DNA from: Colius striatus
Lineage: Eukaryota > Chordata > Aves > Coliiformes > Coliidae
DNA length: 64,000 nucleotides
Assembly: GCF_028858725.1 (NCBI RefSeq)
Contig: NC_084773.1
Location: forward strand, 3,338,350 to 3,402,349
Reading direction: 5' to 3'
The notes under the pieces were generated by a model that was not told the DNA's origin, searched no databases, and worked only from the letters and a program-made list of their open reading frames with translations. This document shows, in pieces, positions 54,413-64,000 of the stretch; within the stretch, counting starts at the first letter, position 1, and the number at the start of each line of letters is the position of its first letter. The position numbers were made by a program, and so were the translations under genes.

Positions 54413-57400
54413 GAGAAACCCAGAGGAAGTTTGCACCCCTTGAGAGAGAAGCTAAGCACTCACCAAAGTGTGCTATACAGTGAGATCCAGCCAAGCCAGG
54501 TAGACTGTAACCTCCCCTCTAATGCCTGCCAACAGGCAGGAGTAGGTCAGGCAAACACATATATCTGGGAGCTCATTACCATCAGCTTGATCTAGTTAGT
54601 AACTGATGGGCTCAGAGTATATAGATGAGAAGGATGACTAGGAGCATGTTTGGGGTAAGGAAGGAGTGGTTCTGTTTGGATAATTTAGGGCTCTGGTGGT
54701 TATTTAGGGGCTATTTGGGGCTAATCTGGTGCAGCACTGTATCTGCATGTCAGTATCTAGGCAGGCACTCCTCTGGAGTAGCCTCTAAGGTATCTGCTGG
54801 TTCATGGAGCTGCAGGTGGTCTTAGAAGCTCCTGAAACCAAGATCTGTGAATTCAGGGCTTCTCTGGGTTTTGATTGGCTTTTTGATACTTTTTAATCTA
54901 AATACAGAATATTTGATATTAATGCCAAGGTAATGAGTTGATGAAGCTGAATTGGTGAACTCCATCCAGCCCTGCTTCTAGGGCAAAATCATAGGCTTTG
55001 GGTGTTAAAGTGGAAGGATTCTTCCTGTGCATGAAGACATGATCATCACCTCTGTCTAAATGTCTAAAAAAACACAGATGGGAGAGCCTGGAAGTCTCTC
55101 AGGTGCTGTGTTGAAAATGCTTTGATTTCTTTTCCGTGCTACCTCTAGGAGCAGGGACCCCACTATTGCTGCACTCACTGATTTCCCATGCTCCTGGAGA
55201 CACGTTGCACCAGGCCCTGTGCTGGGGCTTTGTCCCAAAATGGGGTTGGGTTTAACCCTGCCTACAGCTCCAAATTGTCTCCCTTGGTACCACCCTGACT
55301 GCTTCAAGTTTGGACACTGTCCTTCTCCTCTGCACCAAAGGAGGAGGTAATGATTAATGGACAACAATTGATCTCTCAAAGCAGTAATCCTTACCATCAA
55401 CAGCAGAATCAGAAACAGTTCTCTTTCTGTCAGTCACTTTGAGCTAAGCATGTGAATCCCACTGGTCTGCATCTTCTGTCCCCTCAAACAAGGGACAAGT
55501 GTCATCAGGTTGTCATTGCACAGATCTATGATGGCTCACTTTTTTGGCTCTCTTTACCTTTTATCCCCTGGCAGCTATACACACAGGTATTTGTTCACCC
55601 AGGCTTTCTTTCTGCACAGCTTTGTGACACGTTTTGGATTCCCCTCCATAACAAGTCACTTGTTACAAAGATATTGGGGAATATGTGGCATGTGCAAAAA
55701 AAAAAAGAGGATTCCTCTGTTATCACAGGGTGCACTCAGGCAAACACTATTTTTTTTGCCTTTAAAAAACAAACTGACATTTCCTTTATGCATTTATTAA
55801 TGGACACAGAGGTGAAAAGATGAACTGTCAAAGCAGATTATTTGTTGCCAAAGAAAGGTCTTAAACACCATGGATCTGATCCAGCAGCTAGGACAGAGTC
55901 TTCCAGGCAGGGTTAAGAAGCAGAAGGCTGCAGATGCTGTTAAAAGAAGGGACTTCCAAAGCCATCAGATTCTTCCCAAGTCCACAGAGAGATGGAGTAG
56001 CCATAGCACACACAGAGGAAAGGTAACTGGGTTGTAAAACTGGATGTGAAACATGCCTCTTTGCTAGCTGTGGCCAGCTGGGGTATCTCTTGACAAAACT
56101 TGCTGGCTAGTAGCGATTTGCCACAGAATGTGCTGAACTCTGACAGTTGATCACAGCACTGGGACAGTGACAGAGGCAAAGGACGAAGCAGAGCTGTGCT
56201 TGCCAATGGCCACTGCAAAAGCATGAGGAGCTGTTTGTTGGCCAGGTTGGCCGTGAGCAGGGTGATGTGGGGAGCAGATAGCACGTGTGCCTGGGTGGAG
56301 AGCAGCAGCGTGGACAACAAGGGTGTTGTCTATTCCCTGAATGTGCACAGGGCGGAGACACCAAATCGTGTGTGGGAAGGGGTAACAAATAGCATGAGGA
56401 AATCATGTGGAGAGCAGGGGAAGCAAACTCATGTTCAGGGCAGGAAGGAGAGAAAGGGTGTAGAAAGTGGAATGATGGGAGGAAGGCACAGGAAGACACA
56501 GGTTTACTTTTTGTTCTGACAAAGGCTGACCTTGGGCTAACACATGTTTACAAACCTGGCAATCAGCAGAAGACATTTTGAGACTATTACTACTATTGAT
56601 GAGATTACTATCACTATAATTATAGCTGCAGTTATAACAACACAACTCAAAACCTCTGTTTTCTCCAAAATAAAGCCTCCTCTATTTTCCCCTCTGTTCA
56701 AAGATTTGAGGTGCACAAGGCCAGTGCTGAGTGCCACCAGAAATGCACGAGGCCACAGTGATATCCCAGTGCCAGAGAGTTGTGAGTAAGGCACATAAAC
56801 TTTATGAAATGCTGTGATTAGTTTTTTCCCTTCTGTTTCAGCCATTGCCTAAACTGTAACCATAAAACTGCTCTTAAAATAGCACTGCAGGTAAAACAAA
56901 ATCATTAACAAAAACACCTAAAAGGAAAAGTACTGAACCAGATTTTGCTTTCCAGCCAAGTTTGTTCAAACAGCCTTTGCTAGCAGGAGAGCTTTGGGGG
57001 AATTCTGTGAACACTAGGGAAGCAGATTGTGTTGCAGGTATCAGGGCTCTTATCAATAGTTTCCTATCTCCTTGCAAAGCCAAGAACTTTTCCCTATCTA
57101 CCTCCACAAAGATATATTTTATGTCAAGATGTGAGGCAAAATAGGCTGGAGTTCAAGACTTAGCTTTAAATTGTGTAAACAATATTAACTGATCTGTCAA
57201 AAACGTCCATGGAAAACACTTGACTAAGCTAATTCCTGTGTTTGGAGAGGCTGCTTGTACAGACACTTAAAGCACATCTGCTCACCTGGTAACGTCTTCA
57301 GAGTGAGCCACACAGCCCTCCAGTTATACTTTTCCAGGCTCTAATTGTGGAGCACCTAAATCAAAAGTGTCAGAAATATCAGTGTAAAGTGTTGGGGGGT

Positions 57401-58017
57401 CTCACGCTGCAGGAGACAATGTGATCGAGTCCTGGCGTGTACTGTGTAGGGTTGAGAAGATGCAGCATGGAGGCAAACCAGTACCAGGCAGCAAGGGCTG
57501 GGGGGTGTCTGTGGGGGGTCCAGGCCAGGGTTTTGGTGCTGGTGGGTTGTTCTGGCCTCCCTGACTTCAGCAGAGCCTGCTGGCTGAAGTGAGACAAACA
57601 GACTTGGCGTCTGTCCTCCTGCTGCAGCTCCTGGGCAGCCCCTCACAGGTCACCAAGCCTGGAGCTCCAGGGGAGGCAGGTCACCTCTCTGATGGCCACA
57701 TGAGGATGCTCAGCACCTTAATTACTGGCTCTAGTAGCCATCTGCCCCAGTTGGGGGTTTTTTCTAGTAAGTGTCATGTGTTGGTCTGAGGCTGTGGTAT
57801 AGTCACAGAGGATAAGCTAAATATTTGTTGCCTGCTCTTGGAGATAAACTTCCAGATGGAACCTTTAAGTTGTGGTCCAGGTTAAAATGGCTTTCCAGCC
57901 ATGTTTTTGCTGGTCTGGCTTGAACTTGTGCCTCTGTCAGTAAAGGACTTTGCTGTGCTGCCTATCAGAAGGGAGAGCCTGCAAAAACACCAAGAAATTC
58001 AGCCTTTACTGGAGTAT
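54413..58017. other. WNT7A 5' flank, no gene seen
   Basis: Unique-looking intergenic sequence. Short trinucleotide-like (ATT/ACT) patchiness at 56580-56640. The overlapping minus-strand open frames around 55940-56500 have low-complexity Ser/Leu/Pro composition and no motif, so they were not called. Confidence 0.6.
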
Positions 58018-58216
58018 TCACAGAATCACAGAATCTCAAGGGCTGGAAGGGACCTCAAAAGCTCCTCCAGTGCAACCCCTCTGCCAGAGCAGGAGCACAT
58101 AGAGTAGGTCACATAGGAACTCACCCAGGTGGGTTTGAATGTCCCCAGAGAAGGAGAGTCCACAGCCCATCTGGGCAGCCCTTGCCAGTGCTCCATTCCT
58201 GGGAAGCATTTGGGGG
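58018..58216 (-). mobile_element. CR1 LINE 3' end, about 200 bp
   Basis: Starts TCACAGAATCACAGAATCTC and runs through GGGCTGGAAGGGACCTCAAA, GTAGGTCACATAGGAACTCA and GGCAGCCCTTGCCAGTGCTC. This is a third CR1 subgroup (GACCTCAAAAGCTCCTCCAG), shared with the plus-strand copy at 59281. Confidence 0.93.
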
Positions 58217-59280
58217 CAGTGTCCAGAGAGCATGTAAAGTGCACACACACAACTCTTTAGACATCTTGGTTGTCTATGGTCTTAGGACAGGCAGTGATAT
58301 AAACCTGTCTGTTCAGTAGGTTGTCTTTCTGTAGGATCATCTACAAATGCTCAAGAAAGTATCCCACCTCCCCAAAACATTATTATGTAGGTAGAAGATG
58401 AGGGTGGAAGATGTGAGAGTCAAAAGGAAGCCATGCTCATCAGGATGGTGAGTGGGTGCTGTGGCTGTGGAAGAGGGATGTGCTTTTGCAGGCAGCTCTA
58501 AGCAGGAATTCAGCACCCAGGAAGAAGAAACAAGATAGTGAGGGATAAAGACAATTATACTGGACAAACCATAGAGCAGGTTATTAGTAGACAACAGTAT
58601 GTCATAAAGAGCATTGCAAGTCCCTGAAAATGAAGTGACTTGTGGTTGGTGCTAAAGAGGAAATGTCAGAAGGGGGATGCAAAAGGAGAAGTGTAGGTCA
58701 AAATTCCAGTGCCCAACCAACTGTGCAGCAGAGTGCTGGGCTGCTGTGAGCAAAGCAAGAGTAAAACTGTCAGTCTGATCAAGATGTCAGTTGATTTCAA
58801 CCAAGGGGATCATAGAGGAAGGCTGCCAGTTCTCAGGACCCAACACAGAAAATCTTCAAGAGAATTAAATCCCATTTGAAGGAGCAGGTTCATAAACTGG
58901 GCATTAGCAGAGAGGTCAGAGGCCACGATGGGTTGTGGGGTGACTGACACACGTAGTCATACTGTCAGCAAGGAAGGAAAGTGAGGTTATATGTAGTCAT
59001 GGACTAAGCTCTGCTTTAATGAGAAAAGTCCAAGTTAAAAGTGGGCCTGAGTAAGAGGTGAGCTCACAGAAAGATCTTTTATTGTCTATTTATTTAGACA
59101 GAAGGGACAGTAAAACAGGAGGTACCTCTGCAGAGGGGGTCATTGAGTTTATACACAGAGATGAGTTTGGGATATTTTGTTTGGTGGGTGTTTTTCTCCT
59201 GGAAATTAGATGACATGAGAAAAGAGAGCAAGACCTGTTCAAGGCTGGTGGAGACTACTTAGCAAACGTGCTGAACGCGT

Positions 59281-59514
59281 GGCTGGAACAGAAGAGGTTC
59301 CAAAGAAATATAAGGAAGAATTTCTTCAGTGTTGAGGTGAGGGAGCACTGGCAGGGGCTGCCCAGATGGGCTGTGGAGTCTCCTTCTCTAGGGACATTCA
59401 AACCCAGCTGGATGAGTTCCTGTGTGACCTACTCTAGGTGGTGCTGCTCTGGCAGGGGGGTTGCACTGGATGAGCTTTCGAGGTCCCTACCAACCCTTAA
59501 CACTCTAATTTTGT
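59281..59514 (+). mobile_element. CR1 LINE 3' end, about 230 bp
   Basis: Plus-strand CR1 with GGCTGGAACAGAAGAGGTTC, AATTTCTTCAGTGTTGAGGT, GTTGCACTGGATGAGCTTTC and GAGGTCCCTACCAACCC, and a degraded terminal tail. It is in inverted orientation to the related copy at 58018-58216, about 1.1 kb away. Confidence 0.93.
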
Positions 59515-61229
59515 GAGTGATGGGAGGCAGGGGGTGAGGGGTGCTGAATCCAGAGAACAAGAGCTCAAGAAGTGTGGTCAACAGTGCTATAAGTAAAGGA
59601 AGAAAGGTGAAGAGGAAGTATCTGACTGAAATCTTGTCAAGGAGAAGATATGAGAGACATCAATCAGAGAAGTTTCAGTAAGATGTGAGGGGGAGAAACA
59701 GCTGGAGGAACAGCAAGATGCTGTAAACAGCAACAAGCCATGGAATGGAACAGTGCTGGAAGGACAAAAGGGATATCAGGGACATTTTGGTACATCTTAA
59801 AGAAAGGATGTTAATGAAGGAGAAATTGCAGAATTCAAGGTTAAATGAGGAGAGTTAAGGATAATTAGAATTAAAAGGGATGAAAGAAACTGTGGTGGTA
59901 TGGAGATTCTGTGGGAAGGGAAGAGAAACCAGAGCTCTACTGTAGAGATGAGGAACATCAGCCAGCTCATAGTTCCTAGGAGAACAGGAGAGCCAAGAGA
60001 AGAAAGTGGTTGAGCAGTGGGAAGTTGCATCAGCCAGCATTGCAGATACACTTCATATTCAGCTGGATCTTACAGCTACTTAGTTGGGAAAGTGACAGTA
60101 CAGAGATACAGAGAGAATGAATTTGCTGCTGTGTTGATAGCTTCAGGGGAAAAAACAAAGTGAAATGAAGTCAGTAGACCAGACTCAGGGAAGGCAGTCT
60201 AGACTGGGCTGAAATGAAGCTTGAAAGCAAATGAGCAATTTCCAGATTGAAAAAAGGACTGGGAAGAGAGGTCTGCAAACAGAGGAGGAAAGAAAAACTG
60301 AGTTATCTTGATGAGCAGTGACCAGAGAGGGAATTTGCACAGTGGACAGGTGAGGAAGAGCAGTGCTAGGTGAACACCATCGCACGTTAACCATTCCAGA
60401 GTGAGAGTCAAACAAGAGCTGCAGGTCAGCCGAAGGCACAAGGAGATCCCAGTGTAAGAAACAGGCTGGGCTGTCACATGAGAACCTGGCACCACGCATG
60501 TGGGAATCTGGGAGGACAAAGAGCTTTGGATCAAGCAAAGAACAGTAAGATGGGCAAGAGAAAGGGCTTGGAAGCAGCAAGAACAAGAGAGATCCCCAAT
60601 CATTTGCACTATGTCTGCTCCTGATCCGGGAAGCTTAGAGAAAAAGATGCCTGGAAGAGGGCACAGGCGAGGTACTGAGAGCTGGAGGAGCTATGGGTGC
60701 CTGGGTGAGCAGGCAGAGCTCAGATTGGAGGGGAAAGAACTGCAATGGTGGCCCCGAAAACCACGTAGAGGTGAGGGGTCAGTGTAGCTGGGTGGAGAGG
60801 GTGGTACACCAGGAGGACAGGGACTCGATCCAGAGCTGTCAAAGGAAGGGATGAGGAGCATGGTGGGAAGAGGATAGGCTTGGCATGGAAAATGGGAGGG
60901 CATAAGGAAGATAACAGGGCCAGATGCTGCTATGAACAAAGGGTGAGGTCAGAGCAATGGCTGGGTGGCAGACAGACACGTGTACGAAAACAGAAAACAA
61001 GAGGCAGCTCCTGCCTGTGGTTCCTGGGTACGGCGTTTGGCTGCCTGCACTCACAAGTGATTGATTACAGAATTAGGCTTGTGCTATTTTGGCCCTGTGA
61101 CTTCAGATGCTGTAATCTAAGCCCACTCTGTCCTTATCCTTGCAGCAAGGATAACTCTTTAGGCATAGGGATGCTTTTGGGGGGGAGACACATCGGAAAG
61201 CTTTTCCCCGAACGGCGTTTGTAATCCTG

Positions 61230-61520
61230 CCACTCCTCCCATCAATCACCAAGCTAATATAAAACTGGCAGTGTGCTTCCTGTTAGAGTGTTGTGAATTT
61301 TCAAAGGCAAAGTGCACTATTGTTTAATAGCCAATTATTCACTGGCATTGATAAACAGCCCCTGCTCGCGATTACTGCGGCAATTACTCACCCTCCTAAT
61401 TTAGACACGAGGAAAAATTAATTCAAGCTTCCAGTTGATCATTTATATCTTTAGCTTTTGTAAAATACATCACAGCACACCGAAAACAACTCCACCATAA
61501 AGGAAACTGATCTGCTCAAA
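61230..61520. promoter_or_regulatory. Candidate conserved non-coding element (possible enhancer)
   Basis: Complex, non-repetitive AT-rich block packed with homeodomain-type cores: CCAATTATTCACTGG, GCAATTACTCACC, CTCCTAATTTAG and AAATTAATTCAAG. It keeps CpGs (CTCGCGATTACTGCGGC) unlike the surrounding DNA. It resembles developmental conserved elements near Wnt genes. This is inference from texture; no alignment was possible. Confidence 0.3.
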
Positions 61521-62214
61521 TTGATAATGTGTTTTACTCCCGTTGTGCTGCTGAGAGGGCTGTGGCTGAGTCCAGGCTGAAGGGCTGTGGCTGAAGGTGG
61601 GATCTTGTTGTGTTTTGGGGACTTAAAAATATGAAAATGGGTTTGTTAAACCTTAAATTAAAAACAGAGGGGGAGGGATGTTGCTGTGGGCAGACGGGAA
61701 CTCCATGTACAGCTAAACAAGCAAATAAAACAGTAGGATGTTTAATTTGACCTCACCTTACCCCCAGACCACCCTTCGAGTGCCGATGGACCCATCTCCA
61801 CAAACAATAGCCATCCAAGAGGTTCAGGGAAGGCTTGCAGGGAGAAGTGAGGGGATGCTGGCTGTCTGCTTCAGAAGGAAGTGGTTGCAGAGGTATATAA
61901 AACTGTTCACAGCTGTAGTAATGGTAAGTCATGACCATCGTATTTACCCTTCCTCATAATTCAGGAGCAGTGAGATGGAAAGGCATCCACGTCACGTTGG
62001 AACAGGGAAATGCTTTTAGTTACTGTTATTGCCAAAGCTACTCCCCAAATGGCAAAGGGCACAAGAATCCTGTGGCGACTGTGAGCTCAGTGCCCGAGTG
62101 GAAGAGCAGCGCCTAAGCAGCACCTTCTGCGGGTTCCCCTTCCCCTCGGCGCCGTGGCTTCGCTTCCCGCGGCTGCCTCGGCACTGGCTGCCGGCAGGCG
62201 CTGAGCTGCTCACC

Positions 62215-62316
62215 GGGAAGCGCAAGAAGGGCCTTTGGAAGGGCCTTCCCCCGGCTGACAGCACAGGGAAGTGCAGGAAGGGCCTTGGGAAGGGCCTTCC
62301 CCCAGCTGACAGCACG
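62215..62316. repeat. 51-bp tandem duplication
   Basis: Two adjacent 51-base copies starting at 62215 and 62266, both built as GGGAAG, AGGGCCTT, GGAAGGGCCTTCCCCC, GCTGACAGCAC. They differ at only a handful of sites. Each contains the inverted repeat GGAAGGGCCTTCC. The period is a multiple of three, so an open frame passes through both copies, but no family is recognised. Confidence 0.9.
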
Positions 62317-63113
62317 CTCCTGTCAGCGCCCATCGCTGAGCCTCTTCCGTGTCTGCGGAGGAGGTGCAGGGTGAGGCCTCAGGCTGTGCGGGCAGCCTGT
62401 GCCTCTGAGGCACACGGATTGCCTGTGGGTTTGTCTTCCAAATTCGGGTTTCTTTTCCCCCAAAGGGGACCACTGCAGTGAGCTTTTTAGCCCAGGTGCA
62501 GTGCAGAGCTCCAGTGAGCCCAGGTGGGTCCTTTGCTCCAGCTCTGCCTCAGGAAGAGCCTGCCGGGAGTCACACCACTGCCCTCCCCAGCACAAGAGGA
62601 GGATGAGGGCAAAGCACAGACTAGGCTGTGGCAGCTCTGAAAAAACTGAAAGGCCACAAAATGTTGTCTCCTCCTGGAGATCAGCTCTGACTGACAAAGT
62701 GGCCTCACATTTAAGTGAGGCAGCCACGGCTGAACACAAGGCTGGCTCATTAATACAAAATTTGAATACTGCTTCAATTGGGAGCCAGAATTAGGCCCTT
62801 ACTTTGTTTTTGTGGTGAATGGTTAGCAGCAGATCATTACTACTCATGGTTTGCCTGGGTGGGTGCATGTCACCCCTGCTCCCTGCACTGTGGCTCTGCA
62901 GCAGCCAGAGCTGCTGCCACCTCTTCCCTTCTCTGGTTGAAGGATGTGTCCTGTCCTATCTCCCTTCATGCCATCATGGCTCTGCCTGTCTTTGGGATGC
63001 TTGAAGGTCCTGTCAGCAGTTTAAGTGCTCCAGGAGCAGAGTTATCCCAACTTCTTCAGGAGGCACTAATGCCAAGAGCAGGATGGGTGTAGCAGCTGCG
63101 CTGGGGAAGGAGT

Positions 63114-63206
63114 GCAACGCTGCTCTGGGCATGTGCTGTGGAGGACACTGCTCTGGGGGCATGCTCTGGGAGAGGGACACTGCTCTGGGGACATACTGTG
63201 GCAGAA
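63114..63206. repeat. Three-copy imperfect minisatellite
   Basis: TGCTCTGGG recurs at 63121, 63149 and 63181, with related flanks (GGACACTGCTCTGGGG). Units are about 28-32 bases. Confidence 0.7.
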
Positions 63207-64000
63207 GCAGCTGCCTGCAGGGACAGGGAATAGGCAAAGACCACAGCTGCTGTTCCTGGGGGCTGCTGGCTGCCAACCCTCCGCCTGCACATTGCAGTCG
63301 GGCTTGCAACAGCCATGGCAAGGGCATACAGGAGATGCAGGCACAGACAGCAGCACCTTGAGGTTCCTGGCTTTGGTGTTTGCTCCAGGTGTGAAAAACT
63401 CACAAAGCCCTGGGCTGATGGAAGAAAGAAAATCGTCACTGGGAGTTCATCTTATCTGAGACCATCATGCACACTCAGGAACTGTGCAACTCAATTGCCC
63501 TGCTTAGCCAGAAGTTAAATCCTCTCTAAAGTTTATTTCCTGTCTTTATAGCAACTGTCTGTCCCTTTATTTTCACTGAAAGCTGCAGGCGTGCTAAAAA
63601 TAATTTGTGGAGCAATTCTTGTCACAGATTGTATAACAATGGCAGGCTGAAGTCAGGGCAGTCAGGGAGTGAAGGATGCCTCCTTGGCCAGTCTCTCCTC
63701 ATCAACTCCCATCACTTTTAACGTTACATTTTGTGCTGAAGCGTTTGCTGTTCCTCGCAGCCGAGAAGAGCTGACGGCTCGCATTGTTGTTACCTTGAAA
63801 GGGCAGTTATCATGGTTAATCCACCCTCCAAGGTTTTTCCTCAGGATGATTATTGTTTCGGTGATTCATCTTGCAGACCCTGCCCTTCCTTACTCGCACA
63901 AAATATCCTACTCCCTGCAATATTCCTGGGTCAGGCTCGTGCCACACATGTGACTTCCTCTCGGGCACGCAGACAAGACAAGATGGATGGAAAGGTCGGC

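Larger units (their letters stand above)
59515..64000. other. Distal WNT7A 5' flank, with purine-rich stretch and candidate conserved blocks
   Basis: 59.5-60.95 kb is strongly A/G-biased on the plus strand, which produces Ser/Pro/Leu-rich minus-strand open frames that I do not accept as genes. 61050-61520 is AT-rich, complex sequence with many TAAT-type cores. 62.0-62.7 kb is GC-richer and contains the 51-bp duplication. 63.65-63.96 kb is complex non-repetitive sequence. No exon is supported up to the window edge. Confidence 0.55.

Noticed and set aside
60185..60609. Overlapping 130-codon minus-strand open frames
   Set aside because: Two frames of the same stretch are open because of purine bias on the other strand. 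Low-complexity Ser/Leu/Pro composition.

Overview
The window is vertebrate nuclear DNA, almost certainly from a bird. It carries one spliced gene with very long introns, a CpG-island promoter, low coding density, and about ten fragments of CR1 LINEs. Several of these end in the characteristic avian CR1 3' tail (ATTCTATG-type repeats). Nothing prokaryotic, viral or CRISPR-like was seen. The species cannot be fixed from the sequence alone.

The only protein-coding gene I can support is WNT7A, on the minus strand and complete. Four coding exons lie at 46997-46927, 46049-45823, 33497-33226 and 11988-11509. All have GT/AG splice sites, and the codon phases join exactly. Together they give a 349-residue secreted Wnt ligand with an N-terminal signal sequence, 24 cysteines, the lipidated serine at 206 in the CHGVSGSC motif, N-glycosylation sequons at N83, N127 and N295, and the C-terminal Cys-rich tip ending YTCK. 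The introns are 877, 12,325 and 21,237 bases.

Layout in plus coordinates: 1-10.2 kb is 3' flank. About 10.2-11.5 kb is the probable 3' UTR. 11.5-47.0 kb is the WNT7A coding body. About 45.8-49.5 kb is a GC-rich, CpG-rich island covering exon 2, intron 1, exon 1, the 5' UTR and the promoter. 49.5-64 kb is 5' flank with CR1 copies and a few candidate conserved non-coding blocks.

The most unusual material lies just upstream of WNT7A, inside the island. There is a 47-base pure pyrimidine tract, a canonical G-quadruplex motif, a CTCF-like site, and a 12-unit 37-bp GC-rich minisatellite with a 151-bp higher-order repeat. This minisatellite creates long artefactual ORFs in several frames. I found no previously undescribed protein system. 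The non-coding candidates are pattern-based and need alignment or functional data.
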